Notes: generated from the letters alone by a model not told the origin. DNA of 64,000 nucleotides from Diphasiastrum complanatum (GCA_029204225.1 CM055096.1:63765240-63829239), one strand, 5' to 3'. Shown: positions 22,101-30,630, counted from the first letter of the stretch. Made by a program: numbers and translations.

Positions 22101-22760
22101 GCTCAATCTTACATGACTGAACAGTGGAGATCGCATTTGCGGACCCCCATTGTATCTCCTACTAATATTCAGCCCAAATTGTTCTCATTGTCAAAATATT
22201 GAGACCTTGTGACGGAGAAAAGCCTCTAGACAATACTTGCCAGCACAAATTAATACAAAATATTTCACAACTTGGCATATTATGGAAATTACCAGCATTT
22301 CCTCTCCTCTCGCTGCTACGTAAGCTTGACAAGAGGACTTGACGGTAACATTGATAACATGCCTCGGCATGAACATTATCTAGCTCATAAAGCAGTTATT
22401 TTCTTATTCTTGCATTTTAAGAGCCGAGAAATTCCAGAGGCCACAACAAAAGAGGAAAGGAGCTTACTCAGGAATAAGCGATCGATAATCCATCTTTGCA
22501 ATTGTTGAGGCGTGATTTTTCACCTCATAGTCCACTCCCCACCACTCCTGCACCACCACCACGCCCGGCGCACCTTCCTCGCCTTTCACATACACATCAA
22601 AAACCTGTCCACAACAAAACCCTCAATTGCATGAAAGCAAAAGATGCTGCACCATTCAGCTATCAATGGTTGGCCAAAAATAGCTTACCGAGTTGCCGTT
22701 TTCACGCTGGATCTGAATCTTTTCAAAGCCTTGATCCACAGAAGTTGCCGCGACCGCCAT
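3920..22760 (-). CDS. Dienelactone hydrolase family protein, 5 exons
   Basis: Cytosolic-type plant dienelactone hydrolase (alpha/beta hydrolase, carboxymethylenebutenolidase-like). Related enzymes open lactone rings, but the plant substrate is not known from sequence. Exons on the minus strand are 22760-22689, 22604-22468, 9185-9056, 5530-5339 and 4141-3920; all introns are GT-AG and phases agree, giving 250 residues, the usual family length. The Glu of QEWWGVD is residue 44, the nucleophile Cys of GFCMGG is 120, the Asp of HFGELDN is 168 and the His of NNGHAFMN is 203; these match Glu36/Cys123/Asp171/His202 of the bacterial enzyme. No signal peptide or membrane segment is evident. I chose the start MAVAATS because the family begins near there, although the frame stays open upstream. 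Intron sizes are 84, 13,282, 3,525 and 1,197 bp; the large ones are packed with transposons. There is no internal stop or broken splice site, so the gene is probably functional. Confidence 0.92.
4536..4968 (+). mobile_element. LTR plus primer binding site in DLH intron 4
   Basis: A 421-bp candidate LTR runs from TGTTGG at 4536 to CCAACC (decayed CCAACA) at 4956. Directly after it, 4957-4968 reads TGGTATGAGAGC, 11/12 identical to the initiator-Met tRNA binding site TGGTATCAGAGC used by many plant copia elements. Only a few hundred bases of possible internal sequence follow before DLH exon 4, with no second LTR, so this is a truncated element or the stump of a small non-autonomous one. It lies in sense orientation opposite to the gene. 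Confidence 0.65.
5339..5530 (-). CDS. DLH exon 4 (nucleophile exon)
   Basis: Acceptor TTGAAG|GTTGGA. Its 64 codons begin VGVTGFCMGG, the nucleophile elbow with catalytic Cys120. HFGELDN with Asp168 follows. The donor is GTTGAG|GTAGGC in phase 0. Confidence 0.93.
5652..5709. repeat. (CT)n microsatellite in DLH intron 3
   Basis: About 29 CT units on the plus strand, followed by a C run. Confidence 0.97.
6938..7336 (-). mobile_element. Minus-strand 3' LTR with polypurine tract
   Basis: Read on the minus strand, 7336-7326 is GAGGGTGGGAG, a polypurine tract. It is followed at once by an LTR-like block that begins TGTTATGTCAC at 7325 and ends AACCCAACA at 6938 (388 bp). The terminal TG/CA and the adjacent PPT identify the 3' LTR of a minus-strand retrotransposon whose body is missing. 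Inside DLH intron 3. Confidence 0.55.
7657..8449. mobile_element. Non-autonomous hAT-like element in DLH intron 3
   Basis: 793 bp bounded by perfect 12-bp inverted repeats ATAGATGCACCG / CGGTGCATCTAT. Subterminal repeats of GCGATTC and GAATCGCG occur at both ends, as in the larger hAT at 15138. The middle is C- and G-run rich (7900-8060). The stretch 8060-8400 is clearly homologous to the interior of the element at 9401-10015. Immediate flanks show no 8-bp duplication. TCAAAGAA occurs right of the element (8450-8457) and at 7619-7626, 30 bases left of the TIR, so the left boundary may be rearranged. Confidence 0.8.
9056..9185 (-). CDS. DLH exon 3
   Basis: Acceptor CTACAG|TTTATATCG. Starting with the third base of Asp70, it encodes residues 71-113, including LYRGKVGLDVAEAQHL and GLDWQGAVKDI, both typical of plant DLHs. 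The donor is TCAAAG|GTAAAA in phase 0. Confidence 0.92.
9401..10015. mobile_element. Non-autonomous hAT element with 8-bp TSD
   Basis: 615 bp with perfect 10-bp TIRs CATAGTTGCA / TGCAACTATG, flanked by an exact 8-bp duplication CTTCCTAC (9393-9400 and 10016-10023). The TIR equals that of the autonomous-type element at 15138-19441, so that family could have mobilised it. It carries a 28-base G run at 9634-9661 and shares its interior with 7657-8449. Inserted in DLH intron 2. Confidence 0.92.
10419..10717 (-). mobile_element. Minus-strand LTR and PPT of copia remnant
   Basis: On the minus strand a purine-rich GAGGTGGGAGAGAT (10717-10704) is followed by TGTTGGCATTT at 10703. The presumed LTR runs to TCAACA at 10419 (285 bp). 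It sits just downstream, in the same orientation, of the copia RT fragment at 10760-11337, so the two probably belong together with the RNase H part deleted. Confidence 0.45.
10760..11337 (-). pseudogene. Ty1/copia reverse transcriptase fragment
   Basis: From the right end on the minus strand: IDEYFAKQGFQK (11337 onward), a frameshift, then VILLYVDDLVITRSNKKL with the YVDD catalytic motif, DMKDLGLLHYCLGVEVW and AKYAHKILKKFGM. A further frameshift leads to MIYLTTTRSDIAHVFGIAS and HWHATKQILHYVRG near 10760-10942. These are consecutive parts of a copia RT/connection domain. Gag, integrase, the N-terminal RT and RNase H are absent. It lies in DLH intron 2, in the same orientation as the gene. Confidence 0.85.
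11338..13004. other. Decayed LTR-element sequence in DLH intron 2
   Basis: No intact gene. A purine tract (about 11567-11581) and a possible primer site TGGTATAGAGC at 11771-11781, preceded by ...GTCA, suggest LTR-element ends. A short gag-like start (MVANDRFNVTGGS) can be read at 12117, but it breaks after about 20 codons. These are suggestive only. Confidence 0.35.
13005..13280. mobile_element. Small hAT-like MITE
   Basis: 276 bp with perfect 10-bp TIRs TAGTGTTTCC / GGAAACACTA. The flanking octamers TTTGAATC and CTTCAATC match at 6 of 8 positions, compatible with an aged hAT target duplication. The ends carry GATTCGGAA-type subterminal motifs; the TIR differs from the CATAGTTGCAC family. 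In DLH intron 2. Confidence 0.65.
13281..14370. other. Unassigned intron 2 sequence
   Basis: Short open frames only, none recognisable. A GGGGGAG purine tract near 14089 could be a retroelement PPT, but no LTR starts directly after it. Confidence 0.3.
14371..14858 (+). mobile_element. LTR with degenerate PBS
   Basis: 476-bp block with perfect 10-bp terminal inverted repeats TGTTGAAAGT (14371) and ACTTTCAACA (to 14846). Directly after comes TGGTGTTAAAAC (14847-14858), 8/12 to the initiator-Met tRNA site; all four differences are transitions. It is a 5' LTR or the remains of one. About 270 bp further the hAT element begins. Confidence 0.65.
16025..18503 (+). pseudogene. hAT transposase (BED, DUF659, hAT dimerisation)
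   Basis: Multi-exon transposase. The first open stretch (16031-16963 frame) has a BED finger WRCLHCGGLFTGSLTRVRAH with ligands C35, C38, H52 and C69 of that frame, a Gln/Gly-rich linker, then the DUF659 start (FFYECGISFAVVD; PPSREALRGRML). A 47-bp intron (CAGAT|GTAAAT to TTTAG|G) leads to VDSWRIFCINVLVS, where D is the first catalytic acidic residue, and VVQVVTDNASN. A frameshift at about 17229 interrupts TREP-SIVWTPCAAHCIDLL. After a further intron, HLNLKKPAPTRFAFYFLVL follows, with a second likely frameshift near 17440. WEARWDYFHRPIHAVAHILHP and, past another intron, WWGYHGRG and ACERNWSTWALYHTQKRNK complete the dimerisation domain. The N-terminal start is unresolved: there is no in-frame ATG before the BED finger. 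Two frameshifts suggest this copy is inactive unless they are sequencing errors. Confidence 0.88.
18428..18799 (+). other. Gly/Arg-rich open frame at transposase 3' end
   Basis: A frame overlapping the end of the dimerisation domain encodes a long RG-rich tail (RRGRHRGGG, GRGRGRGRGR) and an acidic end GSYHDSDEP. It is one base-phase away from the ACERNW frame, which stops at 18503. It could be the true C-terminus reached by splicing or by a lost base, or a by-product of the purine-rich DNA. Confidence 0.35.
18921..18997. repeat. (GA)n tract in hAT element
   Basis: About 36 GA units with one interruption; a second shorter (GA)n lies at 19143-19171. Both are inside the hAT, near its 3' TIR. 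Confidence 0.95.
19450..22467. other. Remainder of DLH intron 2, unassigned
   Basis: No clear gene. On the minus strand 20457-20770 has an acidic coding-like stretch (DLDEESAIEGEDEGEP, then DDPELEAML) in two frames, possibly the tail of a decayed transposase. The other open frames are short. No TIR or LTR pair is visible by eye. Confidence 0.35.
22468..22604 (-). CDS. DLH exon 2
   Basis: Acceptor GGACAG|GTTTTT follows the 84-bp intron 1. The exon encodes residues 25-69 plus two bases of the Asp70 codon and contains the QEWWGVDYEVKNHA motif with the family glutamate. The donor is CCTGA|GTAAGC. The split codon GA|T rejoins exon 3, 13.3 kb away, to give SLIPD-LYRGKV, as expected in this family. 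Confidence 0.9.
22689..22760 (-). CDS. DLH exon 1
   Basis: Encodes 24 residues, from the start MAVAATS to ENGNS, and ends in phase 0 at TCG|GTAAGC. The upstream frame is open without a stop for about 67 codons, so a longer N-terminus cannot be excluded. On the minus strand a TATATA motif lies near 22907-22913, about 150 bases before the ATG, as a possible TATA box. Confidence 0.88.
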
Positions 22761-23142
22761 TGCTCTGCAAACATGGAAGAGGGGATGGCGCAAGCTAGGA
22801 TTTAGTCCCCTGGTAAAAAGGCCAGCAGGTCTGAGAGAAAGAGGAGAGAAATCCCTCCTTATATTAATAAATGATGGAAAACCCATTACATAGAAATAGA
22901 TGAAAGTATATACAATTCTAATGCCAAAGGCCAGAAAACTTAATAAAAGAAGCCAAGCCATTACAATTGCACCTCATGCTTAAGTGACCTGCTACACAAG
23001 GTCACCCAATCTTTTAACAAGTGAGCTTGGAGGACCGCTCCATAAGGTCACAAAAAGTTGGCACGGCCTCTCACTTTATTCCATAAAGCCATGCGCATTA
23101 GTAATTGGGAAGGGTTTTGCCTAGCGGGTTCCACTCTTGTAG

Positions 23143-23722
23143 GAAAAGTCAGACAACGGTGGAGAATACATCTCTTTCGAGTTTAAGGAGTACTGTCAAA
23201 GCCAAAACATTGAGCAACAATTCATCACTCCTTACAGTCCTCAGTCTAATGGCTTAGCTGAGAGGAAGAACCGTACTTTGGTCGAATCTGCTAAGTGTAT
23301 GCTATCGCAGAACAGATGTTCGACCAAGGCCCTCTTAGACAAGACACCCCACAAGGTGTGGACAGGCTCTAAGCCTTCTTTGAAGAACCTAAGAGTGTTC
23401 GGGTGCATTGCCTACGTGCAGATCCCAAAAGACACAAGAAAGAAATTGGACTTCCAAGGTCTCAAGACCATCCTGATCGGATATACTTTGTCTGATAACA
23501 CCTACAAGTTGTACGATCCTGATACCCAACAAATCTTGTATAGCCGGGATATAGTCTTTATCGAGGATCAATTCGTCGACCTCAAAGGCAAGGATATTGC
23601 TCAAGAAAAACCTACATCTCCTGCCATTGACACGACAGTCCAAGCTTCTGGCTCAGGCGTGTCTATTGTCGACCCACTTCGAGACAGCGAATCAGACGAA
23701 CATGTTGCTGCTACCCAGCAAC
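23143..23722 (+). pseudogene. Copia-1 integrase C-terminal half
   Basis: Starts KSDNGGEYISFEFKEYC, which contains the second catalytic Asp of the DDE integrase. FITPYSPQSNGLAERKNRT follows with the catalytic Glu, then LRVFGCIAYVQIPKDTRKK and the typical copia C-terminal region GYTLSDNTYKLYDP. The frame is open until the solo LTR insertion, where Gln-Gln-Leu is followed at once by TGA. Confidence 0.88.
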
Positions 23723-24547
23723 TATGAAAAAAGTACAAAAAAGGGCCAAGAGTGGATCCTAATCTGATCCTCAAGAGGGATTGGTTGTCAGATTACTTGC
23801 TCTATCAATCTACTTCAGATTAAGATCAATCTAGATCAATTCTAGACACAAAATCGTAACAAGAACAATCATTAATTGAAGGTAAGTGTACTTTCTGGTT
23901 TCACACATGTGAAACACTAATTGAGTATGGAATCCAACCTAAAAATCAAGTACACATTGATAGAACCTCAAAACAAATGTAGACAAATGGAGAGAATCAC
24001 TCAAAATTGCTTCCAAAACCAAGATTGGTGTCTCACATTGATTATGGCCAAATGTGGCTCTATATATACAATAAGTGGGAGCTCATGGTACTGATCATCC
24101 CTTTGATCCCACATGTGTGAAGGTGCTTTGTCATATGATGATTCATCATGCAAAACTGACACTTGGACAAAACCTTCTATTTTGAGAACTTTTGGTCCAT
24201 TTTTCTTCTATATGGAGATCTACTTGAAAATCTTCTAGAAGTCAAAATTCGTCTACTTCAGCCTATTCCACACATGTGAGCTGTCCTCTACACATGGGAT
24301 GTGACACCTAACCAAAGGATGTGGCTCATGCAATCAATAGATTGATGTCATGTGTCATATGTCTAGAAAACTAGTTTTTGACTTTTTTAGCCACTAGAAC
24401 TTGAATTAAATCATATGTACAACCTATATGATTATGGTACATGAAAAGTACACTATTTTCACACGTGGAAACAGGCTCCACACATGTGTAATCATCTTAT
24501 ATACAATATTTTTGGCCTCTACCAAACTTATTTTTGCATTTTTCATA
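23723..24547 (-). mobile_element. Solo LTR of the 38.4-kb LARD family, 5-bp TSD
   Basis: 825 bp, flanked by GCAAC at 23718-23722 and 24548-24552. In reverse complement it matches the 5' LTR at 38423-39255 over its whole length (TATGAAAAATGC start, GTACTTTTTTCATA end). No internal sequence is present, so it arose by LTR-LTR recombination. Removing it and one GCAAC restores the Copia-1 reading frame exactly (CAG CAA CAA GTC CCA), proving a later insertion into Copia-1. Confidence 0.95.
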
Positions 24548-24552
24548 GCAAC

Positions 24553-26246
24553 AAGTCCCAAGAGCGGTTCATCAGTCGGATCATCCCAAAAGATCAAGCC
24601 GAGTGTGCACACAGCCCACAAGGTATACTCCTGAGTTTGTTTGTCTCTTACTGCAGGAATTGACAACAGTCGAAGAGGCACTCAGCCAACCAGACTCTGA
24701 TCTCTGGAGACAAGCCATGGACAGAGAGTATTCCTCTCTAATCAAGAATCAGACATGGTCATTAGTCGAAGCTCCTATTGGCTGCAATATTATTGATTGC
24801 AAATGGATCTTTAAGATCAAATATAATGCCAACGGAGCAATTGATTGAAGGAAGGCTAAACTAGTAGCACGAGGATTCACCCAGATCCCGAATGTTGACC
24901 ACAATGAGACTTTTAGTCCATTCATCAAACATTCGTTGATCCGAATGCTCTTGTCTTATGCTGCAGCTGCCAACCTCGAAGTACATCAACTTGATGTACA
25001 AACAGCCTATCTGAACAGAGTCATACAAGAAGATATCTACATGATCCAGCCCGAAGGATACGTTATGGAAGGCATGAAGAATCATGTCTGTAAACTCCAC
25101 AGAGCACTGTACGACTTGAAACAGTCTGCCAGAGCTTGGTTTTAGAGGATCAGCACATTCCTCATTGAACAAGGATTCAAGCCAGGCACTATTGATTGCA
25201 ACGTTTATTCAAGGTCAGTGCATCAATCCTTCATTATCATCACCTTGTACGTTGATGATACGTTGCTCTTCAGCAACAATACCAAAATGGTCAGGGATAC
25301 AAAATAGATGTTGTTCTCAGAATTTGACATGACTGATCTGGGCAAAGCTCACTTCTGTCTTGGAATTCAAATTCACAGAGACAATGCAAATCGACTGATT
25401 TACATCACTCAACAAAGGTATCTTCACAATGTTCTTAACAGATACAATTTAATGAATTGTAAATTAGCTCACTCACCAATGGATCCAGGCCTGCATTTGT
25501 CGAAGGACCAATGTCCCCAAACCAAGCAGGAAGAGGAGCAGATGAGAGAATATCTGTATAGATCGATACTTGGATCTCTCATGTACGCAATGGTCTGTAC
25601 AAGACCAGATATCTCTTTTATTGTAAGCTCACTCAGCCAATATATGGGTAATCCTGACATTACCCATTGGAAGGCTCTTATTCGAGTCATGAGATATATT
25701 TGAGCTACCATGGACCAGTGCATCTGCTATGGAGATGTCAACAACGACAATCTTCATTAGCTCAGTGGCTATTCTGATGCAAGCTAGGGAGGAGATGCAG
25801 ACAATTGTAAATCCACATCTGGATTTACATTCTTCTTCAACAACGGTCCTATTTCGTGGAACAGTTGTAAGCAAACCTCTATCGCACTTTCTTCTACTGA
25901 AACAGAATACATTGCTGCTTCTCAATCTATTAAGGAAGCATTTTAGTTGAGAAATTTGCCGTCAGACATCAATCTGTATCAGTACAGCCCCACAAATTTG
26001 TTTTGTGATAACCAAAGTGCTATTGCCTTATCGGCCAACCCTAGATTTCATTCTAGGAGTAAGCACATTGAGATCAAATATCACTACATCAGGGGCAAGG
26101 TTCTCGACAGGGAGGTAAGCTTAACGTACTGCAGAACGCTAGACATGGTTTCAGACATTTTCATGAAAGCACTCAGTATTAATGCACACAACAAATTTTG
26201 TGCATTGCTTAGTCTGAAGATCAAGGCATTCACAAATCCAGATTAA
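24553..26246 (+). pseudogene. Copia-1 reverse transcriptase and RNase H
   Basis: RT region: TVEEALSQPDSDLWRQAMD, CKWIFKIKYNANG, KLVARGFTQIPNVDHNETF, VHQLDVQTAYLN, LYDLKQSARAW, and TLYVDDTLLFSNN with YVDD. DMTDLGKAHFCLGIQIHR and the TRPDI motif follow. RNase H is seen from about 25700 (SALSSTETEYIAAS-like, LFCDNQSAIALS, HSRSKHIEIKYHYIR, SDIFMKAL). Premature stops at 24846 (TGA for Arg), 25143 (TAG), 25701 (TGA for Arg) and others disable it. The frame ends just before the PPT. Confidence 0.93.
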
Positions 26247-26253
26247 GGGGGGG
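26245..26253 (+). other. Copia-1 polypurine tract
   Basis: AAGGGGGGG immediately precedes the TGTTGGA start of the 3' LTR and follows the end of the RNase H frame. It is the plus-strand primer site of the element. Confidence 0.85.
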
Positions 26254-27325
26254 TGTTGGATTTACTCCTTCTACTATCCTAAATCCCATTTTTAATTTGC
26301 CTCCATTCTTGCTGTATATTTACTAACGTTGTCACGCAACCTGCATATTTACACGCAAATTCGCACAGACAAATAAAAGACGAAATAATCGCAAACACTG
26401 TGTTTTTACACAGGTTATGGTGACAGGCGAAAAGGGGACACTATCCTACGGAATGCCGAAGGTGCCCTAAAAGCTAAGGCACCCTGTAAATCTTATCCTA
26501 AGGCCATTCGTAAGAGTGACCCACTTTTCGCATCATCACCAACATTCACTTCAGCACTGGCTGACGTCGCACCCTTTTCGTGCTCACCCCATGCAGTTGC
26601 GCTAACAGATTGGACAACGATTGCAGCCACCCACGATCTCCTATGGACAGCACATCCACTCTGTACTCTCACATCTGCACACCTATAATATTATGTATAT
26701 ATACATATTCTGGACACCATTCAGATGATTAACTGAGAGAAGAAGAGACTAAGAGAAGAGGTTTCATTCCTCATTACAGACAAAATAAGCTTCGCAGGAC
26801 ACGCGGTTTCGTTCGCCATTGTATTGTGCTCTGCCGTATTATTAACTTGTATACATGATATACTTAATCTGATACAGCTCTTTGTTCATCATTTAGATCT
26901 GTGTTAATATTTCTATGCTTGTTTTTCATTTTGTCTGATCTTTCTAGTTGCTCTTTCTAAATAATAGATGATCAACTTTTAGTCTTGTCTTTCGCGAATA
27001 ATTCATGACTAATTATCGGTCGAGCACAGTCTAGCTCTTCGCGAATCATTCGCGACAAATAATTTGTCTTGCAATTCGTGACAAATTATTCATCTAGCGC
27101 TTCATCCATTAAATGTTTGGCTATGTAATCTAGAATGACTGTGATTTCTATCACTAAAGTTCTGTCATTCTGATAGGCGTAGTCATGCTTACGGAGAGAG
27201 TCAAATAATTCACTCCGCTGCGCACAAATAGTTTCTGTTCGAGTTCACTTCTCGTTCGTTTCTTGTTCGAGTTCATTTCTCGTTTGTGTTCGTCATTTAT
27301 TCTTCCATCCTCTCTCTCTCCAACA
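26254..27325 (+). mobile_element. Copia-1 3' LTR
   Basis: 1072 bp from TGTTGGA to TCCAACA, perfect 7-bp terminal inverted repeats, directly after the PPT. A TATA-like TATGTATATATAC lies near 26692. The right part carries repeated TTCGCGAAT/ATTCGTGACAAAT motifs (26990-27100). Confidence 0.8.
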
Positions 27326-27864
27326 CATAGCTCATTCAAAATTGAAAGAAGTTTTGCTTAAGGTTATGCTTAATAGCTTTGGCTAATTCCTTGCACACAT
27401 TAGTCAGAATTGTTGCTTGTTGGTGACACCTGAAAATTCGTGTTAGAATGACTGAAATTCAGTAAAACATAAGAAATATGTGTGACGCAAACAGAGAGTA
27501 TCACAAACAGTTACAGATCATATAGAGTGTATTCGCTCAATTGATAAGAAGTAATGCTGTAAAAGATGGCAGAGGAAAAGTATGCTCAAGTTTATAGAAA
27601 CTTGCTCTTCTCTCTCTATTGATACTCAGATCTGTGCAAATGCATCAGTACAATGGCATGAAGTGTCGACCTTATAGGAACGATCACCGGCCTCAATGTC
27701 GTTTACCAACTGTCAAAATGTCGGTTGAGATCCGCTACTGCGTCTCTATAGAACGTCACAAATTCTAACCTAAATGTGAATTTACAAAGTGCAAATAGGG
27801 CTTTACATGAATTTAGGCACTATAGCATATTTACATGTATAAAAATAGTGAATACATATATTTT

Positions 27865-28431
27865 TTAACATGCAATATCAGTACGAATTGGTCGAGACTG
27901 ACCATCACCATCATAGTCACCATCACCAGCATCAATATCTTCATCTTGGAGATCAAGAAAATCTCTAGGCTCGTCTTTAAGAACAAGTTGTGGCTCTGAC
28001 GAGGCCACCTGCACTTTCTCGATAGCCTACCAATATCATTTTGAATGCGCTTAGAAGGCGCTCACCAGGTGCATTGTGAACATTAGTTTTGTGTCTGCCA
28101 AATAAAAATACAGTAAATTAAAATGGCAAACCAAAACAAAATATACTCTGAAACAAAATCTAATAATAACAAAAGGATTAATCAAATTAAAATATTTCAT
28201 ACCAAATCATGGCTTCATAACCATGTGTCTCGTCCTTTAATGCCTTCGCAACTATAGCAGCTTGGTTAGTGAAATAAAAAAAAAAAAACTATTCTTCCAT
28301 AGCGACGCAATTGTGATCTCCTTAAAAGACTTTACGACATTGAGAATCTGCGCATATGTGAAAGCAGAATCATCAAAAGTACTTCCTCTTAGTCTGTATT
28401 CATAGGATATATCAGCAATAAGTAGAGTATA
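27865..28431 (-). pseudogene. C-terminal exons of an unidentified gene, weakly methylase-like
   Basis: Reading leftward on the minus strand: YTLLIADISYEYRLRGSTFD, DSAFTYAQILNVVKSFKEI and TIASLWKN (28431-28290); after a poly-T slip, NQAAIVAKALKDETHGYEAM (to about 28205, then donor GTATGA); acceptor GGCAG at 28095 and HKTNVHNAPGERLLSAFKMI; then AIEKVQVASSEPQ and an acidic tail ending IRTDIAC-stop at 27865. LIADISYEY resembles the DPPY catalytic motif region of N6-adenine/N4-cytosine DNA methylases, but this is a weak resemblance and the second Pro is Ser. Frameshifts and a split codon that would read TGA indicate a pseudogene. Confidence 0.4.
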
Positions 28432-28440
28432 TTTTTTTTA

Positions 28441-29569
28441 AGGCACAATTTGCACAATATCCTTCACATCGCATGTGAAGACGGCCCAATGCCAAATGTT
28501 GGTGCCCTAAACTCTCAGCAAAACCTCATTCGTGAGAAAATAAAAATTGAAAGGTTAGTCAGCACCAAGACTATGGAGATGCACATCAAGCAACTTGAAA
28601 GGCCTCCCATTGATCCAATGACCGATACTAGACCCCTTGAAGTAAGAGAGCCCCATGATCTGCATGGGGGGTATGTCATTTGTCTAAAGAATTAGGTTTT
28701 TCCATAATGAATATCTTGATTTTCTGAAAATGCAGTGATGACATACTTCCCGATGACATGAAAATCACCTACTGGTGCACAATGCAAGGGATTAAGAATG
28801 AGAAGATTATAATCTCCATTCTTTCACGCGTGAAATCGCTAGATTTGTCTATTGAAGAGATGGGAAACGAGTTTGAGCTGTACGTGTATACCAATAATTT
28901 TAATTTAAATGCATCAATGATACCCGTATCGATCTTTGGTATTCAAGAGGATGTTGATACCTCAGATCGATATGCGTATTGATCTCTGGTATCAATCCCT
29001 AAGATCGATACCAAATATCAATCGCTGCTATTTAGAAGGAAGGTGATACCTCAGATCGATACGTGGTATCAATCTCTCGATTTGATTATTGCTTCATGTT
29101 TGTTATGATTTGTTTATCCATCGTGTTTTTTTAAGTCCATATTTTTGTTTCAGGCACAGGACTTATAAGACAATGCAGGAACAGATGATGATTAGACTAA
29201 ACTGCTCCTCTTGGGAGCAAGTGCTGACGGATTATCCCCAATCTAGTTCTAAAGAGGCCTTGAAACAATTCTATATTGTATTCAAGAATATTGTGAGTCT
29301 ACTGTTTCTTGCCTATAAATAACATATCATGTTCCTGATTACTCGAATTTGTATTTGCGTACATAAATTGACAAGCTTATTTATTGGTGCTATCAGAGAT
29401 TAAGAGGGAATTCTCATTCCTTGGAGTTTCCTGTTCTAGGGAATTTTTTGGCCCATATGGATTTGGCCTGCTTGGAAAAGGAGAGGCGTAGTCTGATGGA
29501 TACGAGTTCCGGCAAGGATCCGCTCCTCAGATCATTTACCTTTCCTAGGGCATGCCCCAAGAACTTCAG
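28441..29569 (+). pseudogene. Four phase-matched exons of an unidentified protein
   Basis: Plus strand. Exon A (about 28441-28670) contains GPMPNVGALNSQQNLIREKI and RPLEVREPHDLHG, with donor GG|GTATGT. Exon B (28736-28879, acceptor TGCAG) encodes DDILPDDMKITYWC and ends CT|GTACGT. Exon C (29154 or 29160 to 29292) encodes TYKTMQEQMMIRLNCSSWEQ and has donor ATT|GTGAGT. Exon D (29397-29569) encodes RLRGNSHSLEFPVLGNFLAH. Codon phases match across all three junctions, which is unlikely by chance. I do not recognise the protein. It is cut off near 29.6 kb where the 1015-bp repeat starts. It may be a captured or broken host gene, possibly the inverted middle of the gene whose C-terminal exons lie at 27865-28431. 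Confidence 0.45.
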
Positions 29570-30301
29570 GTGCATCAGTTTCCTGGCTCGACCCTACAAC
29601 ATCTTCAGCCATCACGATTGGTCTCTTTTCTTTAGGACAAGGCACCTTTCTACATATACGTGGTGCATGCTTAACGCTTTCTCCTTTGGTAGCAGCAACA
29701 AATGCAGAAGCCTGCTTACTTGTTGTCAAGTACTTTGCAAAAACATGTATCAAATTTGCATTGTTACCAGTACACTCGGCTATCTCCATGCTTAACAAGC
29801 TAGAGAGGCAATTCTCGACATTGCAATTGCTTTCAAAAAAGCGGAGCTCCCTCAACGAGTTTTTATTCTCAATCTTAAACAATATTTTGGAATCGTCTTT
29901 CTCGTCATAGTAGATATCACATACTTGACCTAGCATTTTTGGTTCACCAAAAGCAGCTATACCCTTATATCTGGACATGACCTAGTATAGTTTATCATCT
30001 TTTATGATGATAGCCCATTGATATGCCTCGTATGAATGAAAACTAATCTCTTCAGAACTTTCTCTAAGGTTTGCCTTCTAGGTTGTGGATTATCACGCAC
30101 GGTAAAAACTTTTGCTAGTGAGTCACCATCTCCTCCTGGATGACCCACCGTCCTGTGCTTCTTATTCGTCACCTTTGGAGTAACAAATCCTTCTGAGACT
30201 TTGAATTTGATTTTTTGTGTGGGTTTATTGTGACAACAAGGATTAACATGAGAAAGTTGCCAAATAGTCAATAAGATTTCTTTGGTGTCGGTTAATTTCA
30301 A
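29540..30301 (-). pseudogene. Antisense coding fragment in left repeat, weakly BAH-like
   Basis: On the minus strand LTDTKEILLTIWQLSHVNP, KKHRTVGHPGGDGDSLAKVF and, one frame away, SFHSYEAYQWAIIIKDDKLY, a TAG, VMSRYKGIAAFGEPKMLGQ, VCDIYYDEKDDSKILFKIE and ICRKVPCPKEKRPIVMAEDV form one continuous protein-like sequence with a frameshift and a stop shared by both repeat copies. In this copy alone the frame continues past the repeat boundary to CCTAGGAAAG|GTAAAT, a good donor at 29539. The VGQV-DIY-D pattern recalls BAH-type modules, a weak guess. Identity unknown. Confidence 0.4.
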
Positions 30302-30630
30302 TAATCAAACACGAATATAAAACATTTTGCAATTTTTTGTTAAAAATATAGAAAACGTACATGGAAAATTGTCAAAATGTTTTTCTAAAAAACACTAAAA
30401 TTCCTTTAGTTTCTAGCTAAACTAGAACATATTGATACGGGAAATCGATATCCGGTATCTCTTTGCAGTATCAAATTGACAAATGATATTGTTGGAGGAT
30501 TTGCGGATCTCAAGGCAACCCTAACCCTAGTTAATAAGTGAGAGGGATTTGGCACCCTACGTGTGTAAGTCCAACCCAATGATCACATAGTTATTTGATT
30601 GATTAGTTAAAAGTTAATAAAAGGACTTTG
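29616..30630. repeat. 1015-bp direct repeat, left copy
   Basis: Nearly identical to 36657-37671: equal length, no indels, about 19 mismatches, almost all transitions. The two copies flank the gypsy pol/ORF block like LTRs, but they lack TG...CA ends (GATYGG...ACTTTG) and no primer site follows this copy. The repeat carries antisense coding sequence. Confidence 0.93.

Larger units (their letters stand above)
23143..27325 (+). mobile_element. Copia-1: 5'-truncated Ty1/copia element
   Basis: Begins abruptly inside integrase at 23143, about 380 bp upstream of the DLH start codon. It runs through RT and RNase H to a PPT (26245-26253) and a 3' LTR (26254-27325). Gag, protease, the 5' LTR and the first half of integrase are missing. 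A solo LTR of a different family splits it at 23723-24547. Confidence 0.9.
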
